DNA from: Owenia fusiformis
Taxonomy: Eukaryota > Annelida > Polychaeta > Sabellida > Oweniidae
Assembly: GCA_903813345.2 (NCBI GenBank)
Contig: CAIIXF020000001.1
Span: forward strand, 60,901,885-60,965,884
DNA: 64,000 nucleotides
Reading direction: 5' to 3'
Shown: piece after piece, positions 1 through 11,400 of the stretch
How positions within the stretch are numbered: position 1 is the stretch's first letter
Layout of the letters: the number at the start of each line of letters is the position of its first letter
Notes under the pieces: model-generated
What the model was told of the DNA's origin: nothing
Databases searched by the model: none
Seen by the model: only the letters and a program-made list of their open reading frames with translations
Translations under genes and position numbers: made by a program

Positions 1-84
1 TATAACCTTGTCCCAACAGCTTGGTAACTAAAATATGGTATCTTGATTTGAAATCTAGAATTGTAGATGCATTTGTAACAACCC

Positions 85-360
85 TTGATAGCAAGTTGCA
101 ACTACAGCCCAGCTGGGTTCGATTCCCACTCGGGCATCGAATATAGCACACTTTCTTTCAATATCTGGTGTGTTCGAGCGTTAACATCAGCTGCCTCTAG
201 TCAGATCGACTGACAAAACAACCTTTTTTGGGGTTGTCGAGTTGGCCGAGAGGGCTTGAGCGCTGGCACGTTCGATCTAGGCGATTGGGTGCCGTAACCA
301 CGAGGTTGCGAGTTCGAGATGCATGTGCTCTTTGTGTTTGTTCATTTATCTGGCTTGATG
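85..360 (+). repeat. tRNA-derived SINE-like segment
   Basis: Two stretches resemble the internal RNA polymerase III promoter of tRNAs. One is a B-box-like GGTTCGATTCCC near 117-128. The other starts with A-box-like GTTGGCCGAGAGGGC near 240-255 and has a B-box-like GAGTTCGAGAT near 311-321. No clean cloverleaf or acceptor stem closes around either, so this is read as SINE remnants and not a working tRNA gene. A related stretch lies near 20080-20170. Confidence 0.35.
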
Positions 361-1236
361 GACCTATGCTCGCGGTCGTTAGTTAGTTATTTCCCCGGGG
401 CGCCCTCGGGTCATTACACATTACAATGCATCCATATGCCTTTATTTATGGATCTGTCATCCGTCTAGTCATAAAATAAAGCCGGAATTGTAGAAATATT
501 AATAGTACTAATTAGAGCTATTTTGAGATTTAAAAATCTTTAAAATTGAACCCTTCAATGACTGTATCATGTCCCACGTAGGTGGGTAGGTGGATATGAG
601 TTAGGAGGTTTTTATACAAAGCCCAACCATGTGCTAGAATTCATTTTTATTATGTTGACATTTAAATTATAAATTTGTCAATCCTGGTATTACATTCAGG
701 TCTCACTATAAATATGTGCTCACTTATACAGGTTAAATTTTTTCTGATTGCCATTTTGAAGGTTTTTTCAATGATGTGATCTTGTTGACTAGTGGTCGGA
801 CTCGCCTGAAAATCTCCACTCGAGTGGGCCATGAAAAACCAATTATATTCGCGATTTTACTTAGTTGAGTTACTCCCGGTTTCAGTTTCCCAAGTAGCGG
901 CAGAATTCATCAATTTGATCAAGTCTTTCAAGTGCCTCTATACTTTTTATTAAAATTTCCGGCTGTTGGATATTCCCAAAATGCATCAAACCGGAAATGA
1001 AACTTTTGCATAAAAATATCGAACGCAGAATAAAATCCAAGTATGTTTGTCTTCCGCACATGGCATTAAATAGGAAAATAAGTTGTATTCTATACAGATT
1101 AAGCAGAACATTACAACTATAAGCATGGAAATTGCGAATAGGAGAGACGAATCGCGAGTCAAGGTAAGGTGAAAACGAGTGAAAAATATTTTTTGGGGTA
1201 AAAATTTCAAATCATGAGTTCAAGTTTTCAACTCGA

Positions 1237-1518
1237 TCAATTGATTTTTAGGACAAATGCGAGTAAAACTCGAGTACACGAGTCAGTCTTCCAACCACTA
1301 TTGTTGACGTCATGTGCCTTACCTGATTGCTGTCCTGGTTGGGTTGGACCAGGGTTCTGTTCAATACCACCTCTCAGCAGCAGAATTTTTATGATCTCTA
1401 GCTGCAGTGCCAACTCTGTTGGAGATTTGAAGATCCTTGATATGCAAAATACCCTATTTCCCCGGCCTCCTCTGAATGCCCCAATGGCCACTCTCCATTG
1501 CTGTACAGAATTTCCCAT
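1237..1518 (-). pseudogene. 5' fragment of a non-LTR retrotransposon ORF with a 2A-like peptide
   Basis: A 93-codon minus-strand reading frame contains LLLRGGIEQNPGP, a match to the 2A ribosome-skipping signature (D/G)(V/I)ExNPGP. The GIEQNPGP codons lie at about 1345-1368. 2A-like peptides are known near the N-terminus of some invertebrate non-LTR (CR1/L2-like) retrotransposon proteins, and also in some NLR-type proteins. Upstream of the motif is the short segment QQWRVAIGAF. About 15 codons downstream (TQPGQQSGKAH) the frame runs into unrelated sequence, and no endonuclease or reverse transcriptase follows, so it is a truncated copy. The motif is clear; assignment to a retrotransposon is inference. 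Confidence 0.55.
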
Positions 1519-1989
1519 GTTCTTATTTGCTCAAATCCCAAGCAATATTTGATGTTTTAATGTTTCTATTCACTGGCAAATCATGTTCTTAAATGTTCAA
1601 AAACGTTCTTACTGGACTTTTGATGGGGAAGTTGTTCCATACTTGATTACAATTGTCAAATACAAAGATTACTTCTCATTATATAATTGCATCTGCAATG
1701 GCTTTTTGAATTGTTCCGCATTCCTCCAGACAGATCTACAATGTCACTTATATAATAACATTAAACATCAATATGAAATAAGACTAATGTTTTATAAAGT
1801 TTATCTGTCCTATAGTCAGTCAAGTTCAAAGCTATCTTCTTGTACAATTTGTATTTTAAAGAAGTTAGACTTTAGACTCGTTTACTGGCTTGAAGTGGTT
1901 TATAGTGGCATATTGTGGGACATATCAATATGCCAATGTAAGGCCGTCGTTAAAATTTATTGTTGTTTGAAGATGGTTAACAAAACAAA

Positions 1990-2160
1990 GGTCATTTGTC
2001 AACTTGCTTCAATTTGACAAAATTTTTGTTTTTAAATCATCTGCAAGTTCTCAAGGTCAGTTTAATCACACCTACTGAGCTCTGAAAAAGTAAATTTATC
2101 AAGATCAAGGAACATTGTTTAACAGCAAATTTTTCAAGGTCAAGAAAATTGTTTTAAAGT
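1990..2160. repeat. dispersed repeat related to 50160-50410
   Basis: The core TCATCTGCAAGTTCTCAAGG is preceded by a CAACTTGCTTCAA-like stretch. The same order of motifs recurs in two or three degenerate copies at 50160-50410 (TCATCTACAAGTTCTCAGAAG-like). It is a dispersed low-complexity family of unknown origin. Confidence 0.45.
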
Positions 2161-2356
2161 AACTTCTTAGTTTATCGTATATTGTTTCTTGGTTGATAGG
2201 AAATTAAATTGTATTTTATTTTGTTTTGCAATTTAGGTGAGCAATATCTCTTGGGTATATCCCGTATATAAAGTTGTAATTTACGTTATTAACCTTGATG
2301 ATAGACCCAGGAACCCCCCTTGAAGAAGCCCTGTGTTCTTTTATGTGCACTTATAC

Positions 2357-3208
2357 CACCCTATGCAGACAGAGCCTGTGGGAAATATTGGGTGCGGCGC
2401 AAATGAGCGGAGGGTGCGGAGCTAACGGTCATTTTTGAATTTAAAATTGGGATATTTCTGAAACTAAGCCGTTTTGGGACTTCAAATATACCAAGATATG
2501 TGTATTTGACACCAAATATCAATAAAATTGTGAAAATAGTAGTGCAATTCATTTTATAGCGACGCAGTATGCCTTAAACATTTCCCAGACCAATATATTT
2601 TGAGACTATCCTTTTAATACTGCGTCCCCAGCATTCATAAAAAAATGGTGTTCAAGATACACTACCCATGCAAATTATTTTTGCATCTTGGAAGCCAAGC
2701 AGTATCTGTGTGATTTTATAAAAATTCGGAAATGTTCTTCAGATATGAGCCCCTCTAAATATTGGGTGCGGAGCTACGTTTATGGAGCTGCTCGCCGCAC
2801 CCAATATTTAGAGGGGCTCATATCTGAAGAACATTTCCGAATTTTTATAAAATCACACAGATACTGCCTGGCTTCCAAGATGCAAAAATAATTTGTATAG
2901 ATAGTGCACCTTGAACACCATTTTTTATGAATGCTGGGGACTCAGTATTAAAAGGATAATTTCAAAATATATAGGTCTGGGAAAGGTTTAAGGCTCACTG
3001 CGTCGCTATAGAATGAATTGCGCTACTATTTTCACAATTGTATTGATATTTGGTGTCAAATACACATGTCTTGGTATATTTGAAGTCCCAAAACGGCTTA
3101 GTTTCAGAAATATCCCAAATTTAAATTCAAAAATAACCGTTAGCTCCGCACCCTCCGCTCATTTGCTCCGCACCCAATATTTCCCACAGGCTCTGTCTGC
3201 ATAGGGTG
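2357..3208. mobile_element. 852-bp near-perfect palindromic (foldback/MITE-type) element
   Basis: The two halves are inverted copies along nearly their whole length. The left end CACCCTATGCAGACAGAGCC is matched by the reverse complement at the right end, and the turn-around lies near 2780. Candidate target-site duplications TATAC flank it at 2352-2356 and 3209-3213. The arms carry only mirrored short open frames, so no transposase is encoded. The structure fits a non-autonomous foldback DNA transposon mobilised in trans. The superfamily is not recognised; a 5-bp duplication does not settle it. It sits about 240 bp upstream of the first visible RAD17 exon and probably lies in a RAD17 intron. 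Confidence 0.75.
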
Positions 3209-3447
3209 TATACATAGACATACAAGTACACACCACAGCCTTTTGTATGAGTTGCGGACCACTCAGTCAAACACCCTGAAGTACTTTACACAAACTCATT
3301 AAGTCTTTTAGGTAGATGCAAATTCAGTAAAAGAGTTTCAACTCAATACCTACAAGTACTTCTTGTGAAATGGTATATTGCTTTTCAGAGTTTTTTCGTT
3401 GAGTTGCCATTTAATAATTTTACATGTGTTTGTATGATTTTTTCCAG

Positions 3448-6400
3448 TCAGTAGTAGAGAGATGTTGTTTATCGGGGGATGTGTTTACTGCCTACCTTCA
3501 CCAGAATTACCCAGAGTTCTACACTAGTATAGATGACCTCGCTGCCTCCACTGAGTACATAAGTAGCGCAGATTACCTCACAAATGAATGGAGTGTGAGT
3601 TTATTTAAATATCCATCAAAATCTTGCCAAAATTGTGACGATATGCCATAATGGAGTGGGACGAAACGCATAAAATGATCGATAAAAAACTTCAATTAAA
3701 TTGTCTAAACTGTATGTTATGCAGTCAACGTTATTGTACGAGTTAGCTGAAACAATTAACAAACAGTTTGAATTATATGTCCATCAAACTAAATTAAGAT
3801 GCTTACCATGGCAGAAATTGAATCTAAAATAAAAGGAATGATAATTAGCCCATCATTATCAATTCAAGAAAATGCAATAATTCTAAGATTTGTAACTACG
3901 TGTGGCATCAAACAAAAATTATGCTAGTTTTTTTTTCGATTTATCTAACAAATTCAGAAGTGTTTCTTGTCATTAATACATGTTGTTATTGGCTCACACA
4001 GTGAGCCTATGGGATCGACCAGGCATCTGTCTGTCCGTTGGTACATCCGTTCGTCAACATTGGCCGCACAAATTAAAGTTGCTATTCGGATTGAGTCATA
4101 TCCACATTCATTTTATGCATATCCATACTGCCTATTTGACCTATCATCGCCATTTCCCAAGTTTGCCCAGTTTCCGAAAAATTGCTGATTTTGACGTCAA
4201 AAAGTCAAAGTTTCTGTAAATACTAGACACTTTGTTGAAGTAGAACTTTCAAATAACTTGTAGTAGTTGCTGTATATGCAGCTTATGTTCTTTGAAGATT
4301 TCAAAGCTCTTGAAATTACAGTTTTTGGTGTTTACTATATAAAATTTGACAAAAAGTAGAACTTCGTGATTTTCAGGAAACTTTCTCACGTATAAAGTCA
4401 TTCATCATTGGCTGCACAAAACACTGTGAGCACAGGACCGTTGGTCCTTTATGCATTTTTACTGTAGTTTCCGATTACCAAAACGTGAATCCTGATAAGC
4501 TAAAAATAGATAGAAAAACATGAAAAGACGTGATAACGTGCCACTTGGAGTGTGCAATAGCAATTTGAATCCAATCATTACATTGTAAATCCAAGATTGA
4601 GTGAACTTAATCAAAATGGCTCTACCTGACCTTAAAATGGTTTGGGAATTCTTAGTATGGTTTTTGTCAACAACAAAAAAATGTGTTGAGAATTTCACTC
4701 TTTAGTCAGGTAAAAACTATCTGTAAATTTGGTCAACTTAATGTTGTGGTAACCCTTGACCCTTGGTAACCCTTTACCTTCTACATTTATTTTTCTAAAA
4801 CACATATCATTAATATTTGATGATATGTATTTGCTCTTACATGTTACAGTCTAAGTAGTGATAAAGGAATTGACAAATATTTGGAAATTACCTCCTGTTC
4901 AAGTTCTAATCATTTTTATAGATTATATTGATAGATTTAATATCACTGAATATGGTATTGCTTGTTGAGGATCACACAACATTACCGTTTATCATTTATT
5001 TGAGATTTAAGCGGGGGTCCATTTTTTTTAAGAAATAATCGTTTTAAAAGATTTCTTGTGAATAGATAATAAATAAGTACAAAAAGCATGAATTATTATA
5101 TATCAAGAGCATAATGTAAAATTTCAACTGAAAAATTAGATCAAAATGGAATCCATGTTCACAGTGGGGGGTATAACTCATCAAACACTGGATAATTTTT
5201 TTTAAAGCTTATTGTTACAGCCTAATGTTTTTAATTTGCTTTTTTTAGTTAGGATTATAGCATTGACCATTTATGAATTTTTGAGCACCATACAAAGTTA
5301 CAGAACTTCATTTATGAACGATTTCAGCAGGGGTCTATTTTATAAATATTAAATATTTTTCCGGATAGTTCTAAGATGAAAAGCTAGTACATTGTTACGA
5401 TTAAATTACATCATTGAGGTGTATAAATCATGAAAACAGGTTTCATCCTGATGTCTTCAACCTAATTCGTATAACGCCATGTCACAAATGGGGGGAGGGG
5501 ACATTGACTTCCACTTGAGGATCTTTATAACTTATATGATTTCAATATTACAGTAATGTTCGGTATCATTATAAACAGGCATTAAATAAGTGTAGACTAT
5601 TATAAATACGTTGACAGCAAGAAGATTTATACAATTTAAACTGTAAACTGAGATAACAATGGGCTCTAAAATCACAATGATTGGTGTAACTAATCAAATT
5701 TTTACTTTATAAGCTTAGTATCATGTCCTAACAATTTAAATCAATTTTAAATGGTTATCCCATTGAACAAAAATTGGAGGGATATATGGAACGGGCCTCC
5801 GTCCGTCCGTCCGTCCGTACGTACGTGCCTCCGTTCGGGCAATAACTTAAATACCGTTGGCCAGATTTGTTCATATTTTGTACACATATACCCTATAGGG
5901 ATAGAAGTTCTGCTCGAAAGCCGATTTTCAAAATGGCCACTCATTTAAAAATAGCGGCCATTTTAGTGCCGATTTTACAGTTATTTAGGTGCAATATGTA
6001 AAAGTGTAAAGCAATATCTTTTAAATGAAAAAAATTATATAGGACATTAATAAAGCTAGAAATGTAGATATTAAAGAAGCAAATGGCAGCCATCTTGAAA
6101 AAATGGTGGCCTTTACTTGTTATTTTACGATTTTTGCTGTAACTCGAAAAGTAGTGGAGTGATTTCGTTCAAATTTGGTATGTGAATACTATAAGCATGG
6201 CACACTGTCTAATGACACTTTTGGGAGAATGGCCGAACATAGCCGCCATTTTAACGTATTTTACTATAACTCGAAAAGTTGTGGAGCGATTTTGATCATC
6301 TCTGGTATGTGAATACTATAAACATGGCACACTGAATTTTTTGAATATCTTAAAGTGGTTCAGATTTTCATTTATTGAAGATTTAATTCAAGATTAATTC

Positions 6401-9400
6401 AAAAAGATGAATCTTTTGTGGATAGTTCCCGGATCAATTACTATTATTACCACCTTGTGGGGCATGTTTTAGTGGTATTAGTGCTAGTTTAGGTGGCATT
6501 TATATATCAACCTGAGCAATAATTCTAATAACATCATTTCTGCGGGCAATATTAAACAAATACTGGATGATCAGGAGCTGGATATGGCAGAATACCTATT
6601 TTGAGAAAAAAATATTGGGTGAGACGGTATTAATTAATTTCAATAGAAAGTTTGGGTTCTAGCATTGCCTCATAGGACAGTCTATTTTCTACTAAATAAA
6701 ATAATCAGGGTAAACGCCTTTCTATTACTAAAGTTATTTGCTTGTAGTTATGCTTGTAGAGCCCGTATTGCAAAAATCATATATCCTTTCACCCCACATC
6801 ATATCATATGCTTTATTGATGTTAAAATCCATTTTTATAAATAGTGGTTATAAATTCCTAACTCATCTTAGATTATGATTTAAATGCAATATTATATGTG
6901 ATCAAATGCTTTTTCCAAGGTTTTAAAATGTAAACAGTGCTCAGTTTCAGTGCTCAACAGGCCAAAACGTATGTAGGAATATAGGCAGAAACAATTTGCA
7001 AATCAACGAAAACAAGATTGTGTTCAAAGAAAGTGAACGAAAAGGAATCATTATTTTTAATCATGCTGAATGCAAAATATAGTCAGACAGAATATTTATT
7101 TTCAATTAAACAGATAAAATCAATATATCATGCTAATGACCTTTCCAAAAGCTGATTCATAAGTGGAAAATTCGTTGTTAACTTCAAAAGTGTCAATATC
7201 TAATATTTTTCATTATTATGGACCTCTGTTAAACCCATCAATGATAAGTAAAGGGTAATGTTGACAGGTCCTCAACGGGTGAAAACGTATGTAGGAATAT
7301 ATGTTTTATCATTTAAACATATCATTAACAATTGGCGGATCAACGAAAAACAAGATGATGTTATTAAGAAAGTGAACAAAATGGAACAATTATTTCTAAT
7401 CATTTTGAATGCAAAATATAATCAGACAGACTATCTTATTTTCAATTAAACAGATAAAATCAATTAAGGTCATGCTAATAACCTTCTCAAAAACCGATTC
7501 ATGAGTAGATAATCCTTTGTAAACTTCAAAAATACCAAAATCTATTATTTTATTTTTTGTGAACCCCTGTCAAACCCCTCAATAATAAGTAAATGGTAAT
7601 GTTGACAAGTGCTCAATATGTGAAAACGTATGTAGGAATATATGTTTTATTATTTAAACATATCAATTGGGGGATCAACAAAAACAAGATGATGTTAAAA
7701 GAAAGTGAACTAAATGGAATAATTAATTTTAATCATTTTAAATGCAAAATATAGTCAGACAGGTGATCTTATTTTCAATTAAACAGATACAATCAATATG
7801 TCATGCTAATAACCTTTCCAAAAACCGATTCATAAGTAGATAATCTGTTGTAAACTTCAAAAATATCAAAATCTAATATTTTTTTATTTTTTGTGGACCC
7901 CTGTTAAATCCCTCAATAATAAGTAAATGGTAATGTTGACAAGTGCTCAACAAGTGAAAACGTATGCAGGAATATGTGTTTTATCATTTTAACTCATCAA
8001 AACAATTGGAGGATGAACAGGAGGAAACAGCTTAATTAAGGCTTATCTGAGAAATTCCATTATCACTTAAGTTCTCTTTGCTCTTTTACAATAGAATAGA
8101 GAGGTTCTGAGGGAATATGCTTCATCAGTGGCAACTAGGGGCATCATACATTCCAACTCAAGCAGAGCAACAACTAGCAGCATTAGTAATACAAACATGG
8201 GCTGGAAACCTCTTCATGAAATAATGGTTCTTGTTTTGCTCTTTTAGAATAGAGAGGTTCTGAGGGAATATGCTTCATCAGTGGCAACTAGGGGCATCAT
8301 ACATTACAACTCAAGCAGAGCAACAACTAGCAGCATTAGTAATACAAACATGGGCTGGAAACCACTTCATAAACCACAGTACTACACTGTCAGGAAAAAG
8401 GTGACATCACTATAGCTTTCAATTGCATTTCAGTCACATTTACTGTATGGTTTGTAATTTGCATTCTTGCCAATGACATTTTTGGCTAGAACTACTTGAA
8501 TTTCATAGATTATGTACATCCACATAACTCTTTTGCCATTAGGCAGTCTGAACATGAACATTTATATCTCAATACCAATGTAGTCATAAAAGGATATGTA
8601 AACAATAATGTAAGCCAATGAGAAGAGGCCATCACTTTAATTGTGCTTTACTTTATTAGAACAAGATGGTCAGCTGGGGTAAGGTCAACCAATTCTTAAC
8701 TATGCATCTGTTTTATTTCTTTTTCAGGCATTGGATAACAGTACTGCGGCAAAAGGAATTTTTAAAGGTAAAAACTAATGTCATGATTGAGTTTTTTCTT
8801 TATTATTCAATGGGACTGAAGCTAAATGTGTAAATTCAGGTAATCAAACATCATACACACATTGACACATAACATATTAAATCACTTGCACTCAAGAGGT
8901 GTTACTCTCTATTTCAGATCTGCACTACTCCAAGAGGGACCTGGAGACAGACATACTGCCATATCTTGCCATGACAAACTCAACTCTTAGATATCCTGGT
9001 AAAAAAATTAAAATTTGCAAAATACATGACGTTGAAATTAATTAAAATGAAATACTTAGAATAATGGTTAGATTTAACTAGAACTGTTGTTGTCAATTTA
9101 TTTAGCATATTCATTATGAATATTCCCAGATCCTTACTATAATTACAATTTCTTTCATTTTCCAGGTCAGATCACATTCCTACAAGAACTAACAAGATTT
9201 CCCAAGTTTTCTTCCACAAGGTAATTTATGTTTATTAATTGAAACAATCCAAAGTAGGGCTCATATTTCTTATTAAAATGTGCAATTCACTTTTGGAATT
9301 GGAAAAAAAGACATTTGGAGACGATAACATGTAAATATGTTTATATAATTTTAATAAGTAAAAAAACATTACAGAAATCAACAAGTATTACAATAGTACA

Positions 9401-9666
9401 TATATCAGCAAGAATTATGCATATTGACTTTTAAACTCTTAATCCAGAAGTTAAAACATTCCATACTAGACTGTTGTTTATATTCCAGGTCAGAGGTGCT
9501 TAGTGAGAAGGACATAATGGACTCATTAGAGACAGACTCTAATTTAGAACCACCCTCCACTATCTCCTCAATACCAAACGCAACAGATCTCACGAACAGT
9601 CAACAAACAATACAGCCTCCCATAGAGGAGGAGGTTATAATAGAGGATTACGATGATGATGGTTAG
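3448..9666 (+). CDS. RAD17: RAD17, checkpoint clamp loader subunit (C-terminal part, spliced, 5' end outside window)
   Basis: Coding exons are 3448-3594, 8248-8400, 8728-8767, 8918-8998, 9166-9220 and 9489-9666 (stop TAG 9664-9666). Every junction has AG/GT borders and the phases run 0,0,1,1,2, giving 217 residues. RAD17 replaces RFC1 in an RFC-like complex that loads the 9-1-1 clamp at DNA damage for ATR-Chk1 signalling in the nucleus. Recognition rests on the order and spacing of RAD17-typical segments: YLHQNYPEF with a following IDDLAAS, SVATRGIIH, GWKPLHKPQYY, TDILPYLAM, ITFLQELTRFPK, and the acidic end EEEVIIEDYDDDG, which parallels the conserved RAD17 C-terminus. The ATPase region and earlier exons must lie before base 1. 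The 4.65-kb intron 3595-8247 is filled with repeats. A broken copy of exon 8248-8400 lies directly upstream, and two extra copies of the tail follow the stop. Confidence 0.93.
3975..4465. repeat. dispersed repeat with GTCTGTCCGTTGG-type start
   Basis: Starting near a CACAGTGAGCCTATGGGATC stretch, this intronic block has the 'CTGTCTGTCCGTTGGTAC' signature seen in several interspersed repeats of this window. It ends near CACTGTGAGCACAGGACCG. The ends are weakly similar in inverted orientation but no clean target-site duplication was found. There is no coding capacity. Confidence 0.35.
5745..6330. repeat. interspersed repeat family A, copy 1
   Basis: It begins CCATTGAACAAAAATTGGAG, has a CCGTCCGTCCGTCCGT microsatellite, then TTGTTCATATTTTGTACACA, CATATACCCTATAGG and alternating 'AAAATGGC' stretches. 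The same order is found at about 35060-35570 and, interrupted, at 49060-49350. It lies in the RAD17 intron. The type of element is unknown. Confidence 0.6.
6955..8030. repeat. tandem repeat, period about 320-340 bp, roughly 3 copies
   Basis: The phrase AACGTATGTAGGAATATA starts near 6965, 7282 and 7625, and a variant recurs near 7962. Each is followed by the same succession of motifs (AAACAAGATGATGTT, ATGCAAAATATAGTCAGACAG, TTTTCAATTAAACAGATA). Copies differ by many substitutions and small indels, so this is an old array in the RAD17 intron. Confidence 0.7.
8095..8247 (+). pseudogene. Broken tandem copy of the following RAD17 exon
   Basis: Bases 8095-8216 repeat the first 122 nt of the real exon at 8248 almost exactly; a T-to-A difference changes Ser to Tyr in HSNSS/HYNSS. 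The copy has its own acceptor (ACAATAG before 8095) but lacks the exon 3' end and donor. It runs into 31 nt of intron and the next acceptor. The copy start and the real exon start are exactly 153 nt apart, which is the length of the real exon, so read-through would stay in frame. It meets TAG, which is the AG-containing acceptor CTCTTTTAG of the real exon. Confidence 0.85.
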
Positions 9667-9960
9667 TGATGTATCATGGGACATTGTGTGCTTTTCTAGG
9701 AAGAGGTGTGACCCCATAATGCCCCAGTCAACAAATAATGCAGCCTCCCATTGAGGAGGAGGTTATAATAGAGGATTACGATGATGATTGGTGATGTATC
9801 ATGGGACATTGTGTGCTTTTCTAGGAAGAGGTGTGACCCCATAATGCCCCAGTCAACAAACAATACAGCCTCCCATTGAGGAGGAGGTTATAATAGAGGA
9901 TTACGATGATGATTGGTGATGTATCATGGGACATTGTGTGCTTTTCTAGGAAGAGGTTCG
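9606..9960 (+). repeat. RAD17 tail-coding sequence in three tandem copies (period about 125 bp)
   Basis: CAGCCTCCCAT begins at 9613, 9741 and 9865, each time followed by codons for EEEVIIEDYDDD. The first copy is the real terminus. Copies 2 and 3 lie after the stop, in the presumed 3' UTR, and end DDDW-TGA. Each extra copy is preceded by a CCCCAG acceptor-like site (AG at 9726-9727 and 9851-9852). Splicing from the donor after 9220 to either site would restore the codon AGT and continue CAA CAA in the correct frame. Confidence 0.85.
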
Positions 9961-10605
9961 ATCCCATCATGCCTCAGTTCTTCAGAGGAATATGATAACT
10001 GATGATGTAACTTGGGACAATTGTTCCTTTAAAAGGAGGTGAAGTGCAATCCCAGGATCAATTGGTGCATAAATGGGCCTTCAGTGGCAGAGACAATGAA
10101 TGACATTCTGGTTGCAATAAAAAGACAGCATATAATTGTGGTGTGATTGCACACAATGTAAAGTATTCAATCAAGAAACAGTGCAAATTAATTAATCCTG
10201 GTTCCTGACAGGTCAGGTAGGAAAATTCATTCTTGTAGTTAAGTACCTTAAAGGACTGTAGCACATACAGACCTAATGTTATTATCATACAGCATTCAGC
10301 ATTACATACAGTTCAGGATTTCACAAAGTTCAGGATTTCATACAGTTCAGGATTTCATTAAGTTCAACATTCAGCACCACACACAGTTACAAAATGGTTG
10401 CATTCAGCCAAATGAAAAGTTCTACTAATTCACTTTCAAAACAATCATAGAAAAGCCAATAATTTCAAAGCTTTATATTTCTTAAATATTATCCACATTC
10501 TACAATTTGCCAAATAACTGAGACATTTTGTATTTCAGAAAGATTGTCATTTATATCTCGGCCCTCGGGTTATATTGTAGCCATATTTCAATGTTTTGTT
10601 GATAC

Positions 10606-10611
10606 AATAAA
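10606..10611 (+). terminator. Candidate polyadenylation signal of RAD17
   Basis: AATAAA about 940 nt after the RAD17 stop, on the plus strand, before the convergent gene. It is a position-based guess. Confidence 0.35.
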
Positions 10612-11124
10612 GATGGAAATCAAACATACACGTATATGTCATGTTTTAAATTACTCGAATTTGCCAAGACTATTCTCAACAATGCATTTAAAATCCTATA
10701 TTTAAAATTACTCTTTAAATCATGATTCAATATGATCGAGCAATGAAACCCAGTAGGCCTAGAAAAGTGTGTTTTGAACAATATCATAGAATACGAGAAT
10801 AACATTATTGGATCATATAATGTAGTCTACATAATTCTGTTACTAACATGTATTGGGTTTCAATTGACTGAAATGGCCCTTGTCATTTTCAATCCTCTCC
10901 ATGATATTCTAATTTGACTGTAAAAGGAACTGTGTCTAACACTTGTATATTGCAACATATTGTGACATAGGAATTGTTTTCTGGAAATCTGTTTTTGTTG
11001 ATTTAGCGTTACATTTTGGATTTCTTGGTTTTCTGCTTCAATACCATTATGATTAAAAAGTACATACTTCATTATATGTATAATATTTAAAAGACTACAC
11101 AAATGGATGTTTACTTTGGCAGAG

Positions 11125-11130
11125 TTTATT
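11125..11130 (-). terminator. Candidate polyadenylation signal of the caspase-like gene
   Basis: AATAAA on the minus strand (TTTATT on plus), about 260 nt downstream of the stop codon. A second one lies at 11142-11147. Confidence 0.35.
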
Positions 11131-11204
11131 TGTTGACAGTATTTATTTTGAGTAACCATGGTAAATACAAATTACTCATGCTTGATGAAACATACACTCA
11201 ACAT

Positions 11205-11400
11205 CTCTGTTAATCAGTTATGCTGTCCCTGTTAACAGTTATGTACATCAGGGTGATGTTCATAAGTTAATAGTTATGTACATCAGGGTGATGTTCATAA
11301 GTTAACAGTTATGTACATCAGGGTGATGTTCATAAGTTAACAGTTATGTACATCAGGGTGATGTTCATAAGTTAACAGTTATGTACATCAAGGTGATGGT
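11205..11400. repeat. 36-bp minisatellite abutting the stop codon of the caspase-like gene
   Basis: About five copies carry GTTATGTACATCAGGGTGAT followed by GTTCATAAGTTAACA. The copy nearest the gene overlaps the last codons and the TGA at 11388-11390, so the array seems to have grown out of the stop-codon region. Confidence 0.8.

Larger units (their letters stand above)
9667..11387. other. Convergent intergenic region between RAD17 and the caspase-like gene
   Basis: It holds the RAD17 tail copies, short 19-20-bp repeats of CAGTTCAGGATTTCA at about 10310-10375, candidate polyadenylation signals for both genes, and the minisatellite at 11205-11400. No further gene is recognised. Confidence 0.6.

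Noticed and set aside
230-330. Functional tRNA-Leu/Ser gene
   Set aside because: A- and B-box-like words are present but no paired acceptor stem or clean anticodon arm could be drawn; a SINE is more likely.
1583-2017. 144-residue plus-strand open frame
   Set aside because: AT-rich, no recognisable domain, no splice or phase support, and its end overlaps a dispersed repeat.
2361-3204. Mirrored 63-67-residue open frames in the palindrome
   Set aside because: They are the same sequence read from both arms; no known protein motif and no coding pattern.
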